Positions 34,825-44,545 are shown, counted from the stretch's first letter. The stretch is DNA of 56,161 nucleotides from Colivivens sp963640465 (GCA_963640465.1 CAVHYP010000009.1:1-56161), one strand, 5' to 3'. Numbers and translations are program-made. Notes: generated by a model not told the origin, from the sequence alone.

Positions 34825-37311
34825 TCAGTCTTGCTTCTTGAATTTCACTGTGTCGTTGTCGAGGTAAGCCACGATGGTGTCGCCTGGAGTCAGTTCCTGC
34901 TCAACAATCATTTCAGCGATTCCGTCTTCCAGATATTTCTGGATGGCTCTGCGGAGTGGACGTGCACCAAACTGCTTGTCGTAGCCTTTCTTGGCAATGA
35001 ATTCCTTTGTTTCTTTGTCCAACTGGAGCTTGTAGCCTATGCTTTCAATGCGTTGGCACACTCCCTCGAGTTCTATGTCGATTATCTGGAGGATTGCATC
35101 CAGTTCGAGCTGGTCGAACGTGATTATCTCGTCGATACGGTTGAGGAACTCGGGCGAGAACTGTCGGTTGAGGGCTTTCTGTATGATACTGCGGCTCAGT
35201 TGTTTGTCGTCTTTTGAATCCATGGCAGAGAACCCGATTCCGTTGCCGAAATCCTTTAGTTGTCTTGTTCCCACGTTGGATGTCATGATGATGACGGTGT
35301 TGCGGAAGTCCACGGTTCGTCCGTTGGAGTCCGTCAGTCTGCCGTCGTCCATCATTTGGAGCAGGATATTGAATACGTCGGGATGTGCCTTCTCGATCTC
35401 GTCGAGCAGGACAATGGAATATGGCTTTCGGCGTACGCGCTCGGTGAGCATGCCGCCTTCTTCGTAGCCCACGTATCCTGGAGGGGCACCCACGAGTCGG
35501 CTGACTGTGAATTTCTCCATGTATTCTGACATGTCGATTCGTATCAGCGCATCGGCTGAACCGAACATGAGTTCCGACAGTTTCTTTGCGAGATATGTCT
35601 TGCCCACGCCCGTGGGACCGAGGAACATGAATGTACCGATCGGACGGTTGGGGTCTTTCAGTCCTATGCGACTGCGCTGTATGGCGCTAACCAGCTTGTC
35701 GATTGCCGCATCCTGGGCAATGACTTTCGACTTGAGTTCCTGTCTCATGCCTTTCAGTCGTGAGGTTTCGTCCCGTGCAATCTTCGACACTGGCACTCCT
35801 GTCATCAGTGAGATGGTTGCTGCCACTTGGTCGGCATTCACTGTCTCACGCTTCTCTGAATATTTGGATTCCCAGTCGGCTTTCATCTGTGCGAGCTGTT
35901 CTCTCAAGGTTTTTTCCTTGTCGCGGAAATCGGCTGCACTCTCATAGTCCTGTGCCTTGACGAAGTTTTCTTTCTGCTTCACTGCCTCGTCCACGAGTTT
36001 TTCCTGCTGCTCAATCTCTTTCGGGACGCTTATGTTGGTGATGTGCACTCTCGACCCTGCTTCATCGAGGGCATCGATTGCCTTGTCGGGGAAGTAACGG
36101 TCGGTGACGTATCTCTCTGTCAGGTCGACACATGCATTGATGGCTTCCTCGGTGTAGGTCACGTTGTGGTGCTCCTCATAGCGGTCCTTGATGTTGTGGA
36201 GTATGATTTTTGTCTCCTCAACGCTTGTAGGCTCAACTATGATCTTCTGGAATCGGCGCTCCAATGCTCCGTCTTTCTCTATGCTCTTGCGGTATTCGTC
36301 GAGGGTGGTGGCACCGATGCACTGGAGTTCTCCTCGTGCGAGTGCCGGTTTCATCATATTGGCAGCATCCATCTGTCCTGCCTGGTTGCCTGCGCCAATG
36401 ATGCCGTGAATCTCATCGATGAACACGATGATGTTGGGATGGGACTTGAGCTCATTGATGATGGCTCTCATTCTCTCCTCAAACTGTCCTCTGTATTTTG
36501 TTCCGGCTACGATGGACGACATCTCGAGTGAGATGATTCGCTTGTCGAACAGTATGCGTGACACCTTGCGCTCGATGATTCTCAGTGCAAGTCCTTCCAC
36601 GATGGCGCTCTTTCCCACTCCAGGTTCTCCGATGAGCACTGGGTTGTTCTTTTTCCTTCGTGACAGTATCTGTGCTATTCGTTCTATCTCTTTCTCTCTG
36701 CCTACCACGGGGTCGAGCTTGCCTTCACGTGCAGCTGCTGTGATGTCGACTCCGAATGAATCGATGGCAGGTGTGTCGGTGCTGGCTTTCTTTTCTGTGG
36801 TCTTTGTGCCGAAGTTGTTTTTGCTTCTGCTTGGCGGTGCATCGTCGTCGTCGTCGAAGTCAATCTCTGCTTTGGGCGATGGTTTGGTGAGGCTTGCGAA
36901 CGCTTTGTTGTAGTTCACTCCGTTGTTGCTCAGATATTCGGTGGCTGGCATTATGTCATGTTTGAGGAATCCGAGCAGTATGTGCTCAGACTTTATCTGG
37001 TCACTTTTCAATAGTTTTGCTTCCAGCATGCTGAGGCGCAGTACGTTGGATGTCTCGTCGCCTACAGCCAGTTCGATTGGTGCCGGAGCGTTGTCTCCTT
37101 CGTTTTTCACATTGTCTTCCAGCAGATGCTTGTAGTGCTGGATGTCGAGTGAGTTGTGCAGTATGTTGTATGCCTGATTATCACCATCACGAATTATCCC
37201 AAGCATCAGGTGCTCAGGTTCGATACTGTTGCTGCGGAGACGAACTGCTTCTTCTCTGCTGTAGGTGAGTATCTTCTTCAGTTTGTCTGAGAATGGTAAT
37301 GTTAGTCTCAT
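34825..37311 (-). CDS. clpC: ClpC-type AAA+ protease ATPase subunit
   Basis: An 828-residue Hsp100 unfoldase that feeds substrates to ClpP. The N-domain has two repeats (residues ~10-150); AAA module 1 carries Walker A GEPGVGKSAIVEG; the middle region has a UVR-type KAQDYESAADFRDKE segment typical of ClpC rather than ClpA; AAA module 2 carries GPTGVGKTYLAKKL. The loop near GNGIGFS fits a ClpP-binding loop. An acidic linker with DDDDD lies after the N-domain. The start at 37311 (MRLTLPFSDKLKK) matches family N-termini; the frame extends 32 codons upstream without similarity. A terminator follows directly. Confidence 0.92.
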   Translation of the reverse strand: MRLTLPFSDKLKKILTYSREEAVRLRSNSIEPEHLMLGIIRDGDNQAYNILHNSLDIQHYKHLLEDNVKNEGDNAPAPIELAVGDETSNVLRLSMLEAKLLKSDQIKSEHILLGFLKHDIMPATEYLSNNGVNYNKAFASLTKPSPKAEIDFDDDDDAPPSRSKNNFGTKTTEKKASTDTPAIDSFGVDITAAAREGKLDPVVGREKEIERIAQILSRRKKNNPVLIGEPGVGKSAIVEGLALRIIERKVSRILFDKRIISLEMSSIVAGTKYRGQFEERMRAIINELKSHPNIIVFIDEIHGIIGAGNQAGQMDAANMMKPALARGELQCIGATTLDEYRKSIEKDGALERRFQKIIVEPTSVEETKIILHNIKDRYEEHHNVTYTEEAINACVDLTERYVTDRYFPDKAIDALDEAGSRVHITNISVPKEIEQQEKLVDEAVKQKENFVKAQDYESAADFRDKEKTLREQLAQMKADWESKYSEKRETVNADQVAATISLMTGVPVSKIARDETSRLKGMRQELKSKVIAQDAAIDKLVSAIQRSRIGLKDPNRPIGTFMFLGPTGVGKTYLAKKLSELMFGSADALIRIDMSEYMEKFTVSRLVGAPPGYVGYEEGGMLTERVRRKPYSIVLLDEIEKAHPDVFNILLQMMDDGRLTDSNGRTVDFRNTVIIMTSNVGTRQLKDFGNGIGFSAMDSKDDKQLSRSIIQKALNRQFSPEFLNRIDEIITFDQLELDAILQIIDIELEGVCQRIESIGYKLQLDKETKEFIAKKGYDKQFGARPLRRAIQKYLEDGIAEMIVEQELTPGDTIVAYLDNDTVKFKKQD

Positions 37312-37407
37312 TTGTTTCTTTTGTCGTTTATATTCGGTAACCAGCATATAACAAACTTTGTGCCAACTATGGCTTGTCCTAAGATTTCCGGGTCTGGAAC
37401 TTGCCAA

Positions 37408-38703
37408 TTATTGCAACCATTTGGTGATGCGGTTTATGATGTCGTTTTTCTTGTCTTCCGGCATTGAACTAATGTTGGAGCTGTGGCTTCCGCGTGGCTG
37501 GATGTAGATGCGCATGTTCTGTTTCTTGCTGCAGTCGAGCCATGTGCACACTCCGCTGGCGCTCCATGGGTCGGTCTCGCCATAGATGAAGATGTGTGTA
37601 GGGTCTTCTTCCTTAAGGAATTTCACTGTACGGTTGTAGAGTGTTGGGTCGAAGGTGATGTTGCGTAGTTCTTCCGGCAGCATGATTTTCTTCAGATAAC
37701 CCTTGGTATCCTTCACTACTGTCCATTTCTTCAGTCCTTTCAGTGAGTAACCATAGTAGCCCAGTTCTCTTGCTGCCTGCACATCGAATGAGAGGTAACG
37801 GTTGGGATAGACGAAGTAGTCGGGGCCTGCCACTGTCATGAAATGGTTGAAGAGTTCTTCGTCGCTGGCTGTCACAGGCGGGACTTGTTCGATTGTTGTG
37901 CCATACTGCCAGTGTGCGAATGGATATTCGAAGATGCAGTAGTCGAAGATCTCGTCGAGCGGAAGATAGAACTTGAAGTTTCTCTCTTCGCAGAACTTCT
38001 CGAAGAGTGGCATCATCTTGTCTCTGCGCTTCAGCATCTCCTGTTGTGCCTTGAGTATGGTGTTGCGCTCTGCCTTTGTCCCAACTTTCTTTGCGAGGAA
38101 CACTTCGTGGCGTCCGTCTTCAAGTGACTTGTTGAGCGGTGCCACGTAGCTCACGCTGACATCCACGTCGTTAGGGTAGGTTGCACGGTAGAACATTGTG
38201 GTTTGTCCGCCTTTGCTCACTCCTGTGCTTATCCATTTGCCAGGGAGGATTTTTCCGAGTGTCTGGCGCACGTTGTGGAGGTCACGCAGTGAGTTGTCGA
38301 CTGTCAGATAGTCCCAGTTGCATGGCTCGGGCGTTGACTCGGCGAAGTAGCGGTATTCAACGAGTACGAGGTTGGCATCGAAGAGTCGGCAAAGTTCTTC
38401 CTGATAGTCGCGGTAGCCGTAGTCAGCGAAGTAGCCTTCGGTCACGATGACAGTAGGGCGGTCGGTTCCTTTCAGTGCCACGAAGATGCGCTGGTTGAAT
38501 GTTCCCTTGTCAGCATTGTCGCCGTCCACATTCTGTTTTATCTTCATCACATATTTTTCCTTGAAGATTCTCGACTCAAGGGGAGTCACGTCGCTGATGC
38601 CGTTGAGGTTTGTGAGCTGACGCATGAACGCCGTCGTGTCTTGTTGGGCTGCGATGGTCAGTGTCATCAATGCAACCAAAACTACTGAAAGGATTCGTTT
38701 CAT
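37408..38703 (-). CDS. Secreted serine peptidase, S28/S37 (tripeptidyl aminopeptidase-like)
   Basis: A 431-residue exported alpha/beta-hydrolase peptidase. Signal peptide residues 1-19 (MKRILSVVLVALMTLTIAA). The nucleophile is Ser163 in TGVSKGGQT; the Asp is probably in YGETDPWSA and the His in PRGSHSSNI near the C-terminus. VLVEYRYFAESTPEP before the nucleophile fits the S28/S37 group that removes di- or tripeptides from peptide N-termini. It probably acts in the periplasm in peptide feeding. It lies 96 bases upstream of clpC on the same strand; no hairpin separates them. Confidence 0.85.
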   Translation of the reverse strand: MKRILSVVLVALMTLTIAAQQDTTAFMRQLTNLNGISDVTPLESRIFKEKYVMKIKQNVDGDNADKGTFNQRIFVALKGTDRPTVIVTEGYFADYGYRDYQEELCRLFDANLVLVEYRYFAESTPEPCNWDYLTVDNSLRDLHNVRQTLGKILPGKWISTGVSKGGQTTMFYRATYPNDVDVSVSYVAPLNKSLEDGRHEVFLAKKVGTKAERNTILKAQQEMLKRRDKMMPLFEKFCEERNFKFYLPLDEIFDYCIFEYPFAHWQYGTTIEQVPPVTASDEELFNHFMTVAGPDYFVYPNRYLSFDVQAARELGYYGYSLKGLKKWTVVKDTKGYLKKIMLPEELRNITFDPTLYNRTVKFLKEEDPTHIFIYGETDPWSASGVCTWLDCSKKQNMRIYIQPRGSHSSNISSMPEDKKNDIINRITKWLQ

Positions 38704-38824
38704 AGCCTTTGTTTTTTTATTTGTTGTGTATTCTATTTTGTCCTATCGCTTGTTCTATTCTATATCCTTTTTTCTCCTATATATACCTTATTCTGCTCTT
38801 TTTCCAAACGCATGCCTTGCCGTA

Positions 38825-40360
38825 TTACGGCTCTACCACTGCACGTACAGTGCAGGCTTGGCAACGTTCGCACGTACCAATTTGGTTGTTTTTGTTAGCA
38901 CCATAAGATCCAAAATGGGCGATTTTTCTGTATGATGCGTATTCGCTTGTTTCTGGATATACAAACATGTTTCTTGTCCACAGACGACAGTCATTTTGTG
39001 ATCCAGTATTAGTGTAATAATGAGAGTTTGGGAGGCTCAAGGTTTTGCCATTTGATTTGCTTGTAATCTTAAGTCCGAAATCCCATTCTATACTGACGTA
39101 GTTGCTAGAGTTCAATATTATTTGTTCCATCTCTTCCTTCGTAGGAATGCGGCACAGCGGTCCCCAGTTCACATAGGCTGCATCGTCTTCCTTTTCGAGT
39201 GTCGTCAAGTTGTCTGTGGCATTGTATTTGGTGCAGTCGGTTTGGTTTGCACCACCATACTTGTAGTTTGTCCACCAACACGAGGTTACATCATCGGCTT
39301 TTGGTTCGGTTGAACCCCAAGTGAAATAGTTTCCGTCATAATAATATTTTGTTGCACCTACATTGCATTCAGCCCAAAGAAGTCCGCCAGGCAGTCCAAG
39401 GTCGATGAACTTGTGTCCGTAGACGGTGATGGTGTAGTCTGTCTTTATGCTTTTCTTCTTCAGATGCGTACGCTGTATTGTAGGGCTGAAGGTAGTTGAG
39501 TACTCATAGTGGATGCTGTCGTACCTTTGCGCTTCCTCAACCAATTTCGGATTAGCGCCCCTCAGTGTCACCGTGAGGTTGTTGTATGTGCCTTCAAGCA
39601 TTGGCAGATAGAATATGCCTGGTTGCATTTTCTTTGCACCTTTATATTTGAATGTAACCTTCTTGCTGCTTTCGTCGGATGAAATGAATCTCAGTCTCTT
39701 GTTTGTGGTTGTGTCGTTGTCGGTTATCTGTGCAATGCCGCAGATTGCACTTTCGGCTGTTACTGTCACAGTTCCATCTTGCGGAATCTTGTCGAACACT
39801 AAGACGAGTACACCGCCCATGTGATTGAATTTTATCTCACGGTCTGTTGTTCCTTCACCAATGACGTTTCCATACATCGGCATGTTGAAACTGTTGCCAT
39901 CTGTTTTGGAAAGAACAGAGTCTACGCTAGTGTATGTGTATGTGGATGGGAAATCAACATTCAAAAAGCCCTCAGTTTCGTTTAAATAGTCTTTCTTGCT
40001 GTAAGGGTATATTGCCGATGCATATTCCTTCAGTTCTCCAACGATTGTTCCATTGAAGGTGGCAGTGCCTGTGCCTGCACCACTTGCAATGGTGAATGGT
40101 TTGAACATTCCTTCGTCTTTAGACCAAACGCCAATGACGTCATCTGCTTGCCAGAAACCGTTGCCGTTTTTGTCAAAGCCCACGCGCGTGGTTGTTTCGT
40201 TGCTGACCTCTGTTTCCTGACTGGCAGTGACGGTGAATGTCTGCGGCTGTGGGGTGGGACTGACATCTTTTACTTCTTCCTCACTTGAGCATGCAACTGT
40301 CATGCTGACGACTGCCATTGTCGCCAAGTAAGAGAGAATATGAAATTGTGCTTTCTGCAT
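38825..40360 (-). CDS. FISUMP-type surface lipoprotein with fimbrillin-like N-terminal half
   Basis: A 511-residue lipoprotein. Lipobox cysteine is Cys24 (MTVACSSEEE); the acidic residues right after it resemble the Bacteroidetes surface-export signal. Residues ~40-280 look like a fimbrillin-family domain (TRVGFDKNGNGFWQADDVIG, FNGTIVGELKEYASAIYPYS). The C-terminal ~180 residues carry the FISUMP/DUF1566 pattern: FIDLGLPGGLLWAECNVGA, YFTWGSTEP, CRIPTKEEME and a final CTVRAVVEP. The role is unknown; such proteins are probable surface adhesion or binding components. It is a stand-alone gene on the minus strand. Confidence 0.75.
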   Translation of the reverse strand: MQKAQFHILSYLATMAVVSMTVACSSEEEVKDVSPTPQPQTFTVTASQETEVSNETTTRVGFDKNGNGFWQADDVIGVWSKDEGMFKPFTIASGAGTGTATFNGTIVGELKEYASAIYPYSKKDYLNETEGFLNVDFPSTYTYTSVDSVLSKTDGNSFNMPMYGNVIGEGTTDREIKFNHMGGVLVLVFDKIPQDGTVTVTAESAICGIAQITDNDTTTNKRLRFISSDESSKKVTFKYKGAKKMQPGIFYLPMLEGTYNNLTVTLRGANPKLVEEAQRYDSIHYEYSTTFSPTIQRTHLKKKSIKTDYTITVYGHKFIDLGLPGGLLWAECNVGATKYYYDGNYFTWGSTEPKADDVTSCWWTNYKYGGANQTDCTKYNATDNLTTLEKEDDAAYVNWGPLCRIPTKEEMEQIILNSSNYVSIEWDFGLKITSKSNGKTLSLPNSHYYTNTGSQNDCRLWTRNMFVYPETSEYASYRKIAHFGSYGANKNNQIGTCERCQACTVRAVVEP

Positions 40361-40378
40361 TTTCTGTTTTGTTTAGTC

Positions 40379-40488
40379 TTGAACTTGTCTTTTGTCTAGT
40401 TTTGAACTCGTTTCCTGTTCTCTGTTCTCTGTCTTTTTTTGTTCCCTGGTCAGGAAAATAATTTTCCCTAGTCAGGAAAATAATTTTC
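40379..40488. repeat. Two short tandem repeats, including tandem AT-palindromes
   Basis: TTGAACT recurs 23 bases apart at 40379 and 40402 within similar context. At 40453-40467 and 40475-40488, 22 bases apart, stands the palindrome GGAAAATAATTTTCC (second copy one base short), joined by a CTAGTCA-like spacer. The palindromes follow proS on the minus strand and may end its transcript. Confidence 0.8.
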
Positions 40489-40617
40489 AGTCATTTTATG
40501 GCTGAACGGCTGCACGAACAGAACTTCATTTATAACGTTTTGGACAGTAGCCTTGTGTTTGGATGTCCCAGGTCTTACACCTTATTATATATGTCGGTTC
40601 TTTGTAGACTTTCTGCC

Positions 40618-42099
40618 TTAGTAGGCTCTTGCGACGAGAACTCTGCATTTTGCTGGCTTGCCGCTCACCATGTCGGTGCCCGGTGTCTGTTCAAACATGT
40701 AAGGCACGCAACGGATTGTGGCTTGTGTTTCCTCTTTGATCTTGGCTTCGGTTTCTGCTGTTCCGTCCCAGTGGCAAAGAAAGAATCCACCGTCCTTGAT
40801 TTTAGTTTTGAACTCCTCGTAGTCCTCACATTCGTAGATGCGAGAGTTGCGGAAGTCGAGCGCTTTCTTGTAGATGTTCTGCTGGATGTCGTCGAGCAAC
40901 TGTTTTACGTGCTCTTCGATGCCTTCCAGACTTTCGGTTGTCTTCTCGAGTGTGTCGCGTCGCATGAGTTCGATGGTTGAGTTCTCGAGGTCTCTTGCTC
41001 CGAGTACGAGTCGTACTGGCACGCCCTTCAGCTCGTAGTCGGCATATTTGAATCCTGGACGTTTCTTGTCGTCGTCATCGTATTTCACACTGATGCCCAT
41101 AGCCTTCAGCTTGTCGGCAATCTCAGTTGCTTTCTTGTTGATGGTTTCAAACTGTTCTTCTGTCTTCCATATTGGAATGATGACCACCTGGATTGGGGCG
41201 AGTTTCGGAGGCAGCACCAGTCCGTTGTCGTCGGAGTGTGCCATGATGAGCGCACCCATGAGGCGGGTTGACACTCCCCAGCTTGTTGCCCAGGCATAGT
41301 CGAGTTTGTTTTCCTTGTTAAGGAAGGTGACATCGAAGGCTTTTCCGAAGTTCTGTCCGAGGAAGTGGCTCGTACCACTCTGCAGTGCCTTTCCGTCCTG
41401 CATCATTGCTTCGATGGTGTAGGTGTCGAGCGCACCGGCAAACCGTTCGGTCTCGCTCTTCACTCCCTGTACCACTGGCAGTGCCATGAATTCTTCGGCA
41501 AAGTTGGCATACACCTTCAGCATCATCTTTGCACGGTCTTCAGCTTCCTCGCGTGTGGCATGGGCCGTGTGTCCTTCCTGCCAGAGGAATTCGGATGTAC
41601 GCAGGAATATGCGTGTGCGCATTTCCCATCTCATCACGTTACACCACTGGTTGCAGAGGATCGGCAGGTCGCGGTAGGACTTGATCCAGTTTTTGTAGGT
41701 GTGCCATATGATGGTTTCAGATGTCGGACGTATGATGAGCTCTTCGTCGAGTTTTGCTGATGGGTCGACCACCACTCCGTCGTGTGTCTCGTTGGTCTTG
41801 AGGCGATAGTGGGTGACTACCGCACATTCCTTTGCAAAACCTTCAACGTGTTCTGCCTCGCGACTAAGGAACGATTTTGGGATAAGCAGCGGGAAATAAG
41901 CGTTTTGCACTCCTGTTTCCTTGAATCTCTTGTCGAGTTCGCCCTGGATTTTCTCCCAAATGGCATAACCATAGGGGCGGATGGTCATACATCCGCGTAC
42001 GTCTGCCTGTTCAGCCAGTTCGGCTTTCACTACTAACTCATTATACCACTGTGAATAGTTGACACTTCTCTTTGTCAACCCTTTTAAGTCTGTTGCCAT
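40618..42099 (-). CDS. proS: Prolyl-tRNA synthetase (short, archaeal/eukaryotic-type)
   Basis: A 493-residue class II aminoacyl-tRNA synthetase that charges tRNA-Pro. Motif 2 region RWEMRTRIFLRTSEFLWQEG and motif 3 around SWGVSTRLMGALIMAHSD are intact; an anticodon-binding domain and a C-terminal zinc-type domain follow. The protein ends in Tyr (VLVARAY), the hallmark of the type 3 ProRS lacking the bacterial INS editing domain. Length is standard. A -7 box lies 60 bases upstream. Confidence 0.95.
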   Translation of the reverse strand: MATDLKGLTKRSVNYSQWYNELVVKAELAEQADVRGCMTIRPYGYAIWEKIQGELDKRFKETGVQNAYFPLLIPKSFLSREAEHVEGFAKECAVVTHYRLKTNETHDGVVVDPSAKLDEELIIRPTSETIIWHTYKNWIKSYRDLPILCNQWCNVMRWEMRTRIFLRTSEFLWQEGHTAHATREEAEDRAKMMLKVYANFAEEFMALPVVQGVKSETERFAGALDTYTIEAMMQDGKALQSGTSHFLGQNFGKAFDVTFLNKENKLDYAWATSWGVSTRLMGALIMAHSDDNGLVLPPKLAPIQVVIIPIWKTEEQFETINKKATEIADKLKAMGISVKYDDDDKKRPGFKYADYELKGVPVRLVLGARDLENSTIELMRRDTLEKTTESLEGIEEHVKQLLDDIQQNIYKKALDFRNSRIYECEDYEEFKTKIKDGGFFLCHWDGTAETEAKIKEETQATIRCVPYMFEQTPGTDMVSGKPAKCRVLVARAY

Positions 42100-42158
42100 A
42101 AATTATGTTTTGTCGAATCAATGATGGATTAAGCTCCATTCCAATATCTAATCGAGTA

Positions 42159-42166
42159 CAAATTTA
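42159..42166 (-). promoter_or_regulatory. Possible -7 box for proS
   Basis: The minus strand reads TAAATTTG, matching TAnnTTTG, 60 bases before the proS start. Confidence 0.5.
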
Positions 42167-42521
42167 CGAATAAATTCCATACGAGTTGTTACGTAAGCCC
42201 CGAAAAATGATGGAATGTGCGGTTTTTCAGAAAAAACTTTGGTAGGATGTGCTCTCGTTTGAAGAAAAAGACCGATATTTGCATCTCGAAACTGTGGTCG
42301 GAGAAAACAGCAAGAGCGAAACGAAGGCAGCAAACCGAAGCGATGAACGAAAGAAACGTCGGCGAAAAGATTAGAACGGCGATTGCAGCTGTGAGATAAG
42401 ATGACAGCAGCCATGAGATAAGATGACACAGCGGAAGCGAGCAAGAACAGACGACAGTAACAGAGTAACAGCAAATCGAAACAGTAATATCGAAGATAGT
42501 AAATTTTAAAAACTATTCATT
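42167..42521. other. Intergenic stretch with a 22-bp direct repeat
   Basis: Between divergent proS and the OmpA gene I see no gene that I can support; a 60-codon Arg/Lys-rich open frame (42217-42399) lacks any gene-like feature. GAGATAAGATGACA occurs at 42393 and 42415, 22 bases apart. No good promoter was found for the OmpA gene. Confidence 0.6.
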
Positions 42522-43241
42522 ATGAACAAAACAAAGTTTGTGGCACTGATGTTGAGTGCTTTGATGATTTTATCAGGATGTAATATGAACAACACCACCA
42601 AAGGCGGACTCATAGGTGGAGGTAGCGGAGCTGCTCTCGGTGCTTTGGTAGGAAATCTCGTTGGCAAGAACGCAGGCGGCACAGCCATCGGCGCTGCCAT
42701 CGGTGCAGCAGTTGGTACAGGTGCAGGCGTACTCATAGGCAAGAAGATGGACAAGGCTAAGGCCGCAGCAGAGCAGGTTGCCAATGCACAGGTTGAGACC
42801 GTTACTGACGGCAACGGACTTGAGGCCGTGAAGGTGACTTTCGACTCAGGAATCCTCTTCGAGACAGGCAAGTCATCACTCAGCTCAACAGCAAAGCAAT
42901 CACTCCAGCAGTTTGCAAGCAAGGTCCTCCTTGTTAATACAGATATGGACGTAGCCGTTCAGGGATACACAGACAACGCAGGATGGAAGAACAGCACTGC
43001 AGAGCAGAGCACACAGAAGAACCTCACACTCTCACAGCAGCGTGCTGATGCCGTTTCTTCTTATCTGAAATCTCTTGGCGTTACAGCAGCACAGATTGCA
43101 TCAAGCACTGGCTACGGCGAATCAAACCCAGTTGCCGACAACTCAACGGCTGCTGGCAAGGCTCAGAACCGCCGCGTGGAGGTTTATCTCTATGCATCAA
43201 AGTCTATGATTGAGGCAGCAAACAACGGAACACTTCAGTAA
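42522..43241 (+). CDS. OmpA-family lipoprotein with glycine-zipper region
   Basis: A 239-residue outer-membrane lipoprotein. Signal peptide and lipobox MILSGC put the lipidated residue at Cys20. A Gly/Ala-rich stretch (residues ~27-75, GGGSGAALGALVGN, AIGAAIGAAVG) is a glycine-zipper domain that could insert in or lie on the membrane. The C-terminal ~120 residues are an OmpA-like peptidoglycan-binding domain: VTFDSGILFETG, VQGYTDNAG, LSQQRADAVSSYL, GYGESNPVADN and NRRVEVYL. It probably ties the outer membrane to the cell wall. A near-perfect terminator follows. Confidence 0.9.
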   Translation: MNKTKFVALMLSALMILSGCNMNNTTKGGLIGGGSGAALGALVGNLVGKNAGGTAIGAAIGAAVGTGAGVLIGKKMDKAKAAAEQVANAQVETVTDGNGLEAVKVTFDSGILFETGKSSLSSTAKQSLQQFASKVLLVNTDMDVAVQGYTDNAGWKNSTAEQSTQKNLTLSQQRADAVSSYLKSLGVTAAQIASSTGYGESNPVADNSTAAGKAQNRRVEVYLYASKSMIEAANNGTLQ

Positions 43242-43302
43242 AAATCCATTTTTCATGTGGTTTTACCCATGTTTTTCAGGGTTTTAAATTAGTTACTTGG
43301 TG

Positions 43303-43329
43303 GGTGTGCGGGTAACCGCACACCTTTTT
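43303..43329 (+). terminator. Terminator after the OmpA-family gene
   Basis: GGTGTGCGG (43303-43311) pairs perfectly with CCGCACACC (43316-43324) around GTAA, followed by TTTTT. Confidence 0.95.
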
Positions 43330-43385
43330 AATGTTAGGGCTTGATGACTTAGCAGGTCTCGACATTCCGTTTTCATGCCAGACTT

Positions 43386-43490
43386 CAACGCTTGAATCCA
43401 GTAAACCTCAATGTTTGGATTCATTTAGTCCAACGCTTGAATTCAGTAAGCTTCAATGCCTAAACTCATTTAGTCCAACGCTTGAGCCCG
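43386..43490. repeat. 45-bp tandem repeat, about 2.3 copies
   Basis: CAACGCTTGA recurs at 43386, 43431 and 43476, 45 bases apart, with conserved sequence between. It stands right after the OmpA terminator and before a second, unrelated repeat. Confidence 0.85.
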
Positions 43491-43529
43491 ATTTGACTCC
43501 AGCTCTTGAATTCCATTTTAACCATTAAA

Positions 43530-43643
43530 GTAGAACTTAATTAACCGCAAAGGTGAAACTTGATTAACCGCAAAGGTGAAACTTGATTAACCGCAAAAGG
43601 TGAAACTTGATTAACCGCAAAAGGTAGAATTTGATTAACCAAC
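43530..43643. repeat. 23-24-bp tandem repeat, five copies, reaching the mtgA start
   Basis: TTAACC(GC) recurs at 43541, 43564, 43587, 43611 and 43635 within units like GTGAAACTTGATTAACCGCAA. The array ends 8 bases before the mtgA ATG, so it fills the place where the 5' untranslated region should be. Confidence 0.9.
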
Positions 43644-43651
43644 TCCGTAAA

Positions 43652-44374
43652 ATGAACATAATAAGAGGAATAATAAGATGGGTGCTGAAACCCGCAATGT
43701 GGATACTCATATTTTTTCTTGGTTCGACGATTGCAATGACACTCGTCTACCGCTACAGCAAAGTCCCCATCTCTCCGTTGATGGTCATACGGTTGATTGA
43801 CCAGGCAAAAGACGGCAAGCAACTGAAGCTCGCCCACCATTGGGTTCCGCTCGACAGCATCAATCCTTCGCTTCCGCAGGCAGTAGTGGCAAGTGAAGAT
43901 CAGAATTTCATGAAGCATCACGGATTCGACTTCGATGCAATTGAAGATGCACTGGAGGAACGGGAGAAGACGGGCAGAGTGCGCGGAGCAAGCACCATAA
44001 GCCAACAGACGGCAAAGAACGTGTTTCTTTGGCCCTCGTCCACATGGGTGCGCAAAGGTTTCGAGGCTTATTTCACTGTGCTTATCGAGACATTCTGGTC
44101 GAAGCAGCGAATCATGGAAGTCTATCTGAACACCATTGAGATGGGCGACGGAATCTATGGGGCAGAGGCAGTTGCACTCGAACATTTCGGTTGCCATGCC
44201 ATCGACCTCAATGCCAACCGAAGCGCACTGATTGCAGCATCATTGCCCAATCCGCTCAAACGCAACAGCGGCAATCCATCATCTTACATGTACAAGCGCC
44301 AGCGCCAAATCTTGCGTCAGATGCGCAATGTCGGTCCGTTCCCAATGACGGATATAGAAACTTCGGAAGAATAA
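43652..44374 (+). CDS. mtgA: Monofunctional peptidoglycan glycosyltransferase
   Basis: A 240-residue GT51 enzyme that polymerises lipid II into glycan strands in the periplasm. One membrane anchor (residues ~10-33) precedes the GT51 domain. The catalytic Glu is Glu82 in ASEDQNFMKHHGFD; GRVRGASTISQQTAKN and RIMEVYLNTIEMGDGIYG are the other family motifs. No transpeptidase domain follows. The start at 43652 (MNIIRG) is used; a TTG 7 codons upstream belongs to the tandem repeat. Flanked on both sides by different tandem repeats. Confidence 0.93.
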   Translation: MNIIRGIIRWVLKPAMWILIFFLGSTIAMTLVYRYSKVPISPLMVIRLIDQAKDGKQLKLAHHWVPLDSINPSLPQAVVASEDQNFMKHHGFDFDAIEDALEEREKTGRVRGASTISQQTAKNVFLWPSSTWVRKGFEAYFTVLIETFWSKQRIMEVYLNTIEMGDGIYGAEAVALEHFGCHAIDLNANRSALIAASLPNPLKRNSGNPSSYMYKRQRQILRQMRNVGPFPMTDIETSEE

Positions 44375-44389
44375 GCAAAGCCATTGGAC

Positions 44390-44545
44390 GCATAAGCCAA
44401 TACAACCGGATGCATAAGCCAATACAACCGGATGCATGAGCCGATACGAACGGATGCATGAACCGATACGAACAGATGCATGAACCGATACGAACGGATG
44501 CATGAACCGATACGAACGGATATTTTGGTCAAGACAACTGGTCGC
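44390..44545. repeat. 22-bp tandem repeat, six clear copies plus decayed ones
   Basis: Units begin with GCAT at 44390, 44412, 44434, 44456, 44478 and 44500, exactly 22 bases apart (for example GCATGAACCGATACGAACGGAT). Two or three more decayed units follow to about 44610. No spacers of unrelated sequence occur, so this is not a CRISPR array. It fills the gap between convergent mtgA and the beta-helix lipoprotein gene. Confidence 0.95.

Noticed and set aside
40498..40980. 160-codon plus-strand frame overlapping proS
   Set aside because: It is almost wholly antisense to proS, whose family match is unambiguous.
42217..42399. 60-codon Arg/Lys-rich frame between proS and the OmpA gene
   Set aside because: Composition reflects purine-rich intergenic DNA; no initiation context, domain or conservation can be argued.
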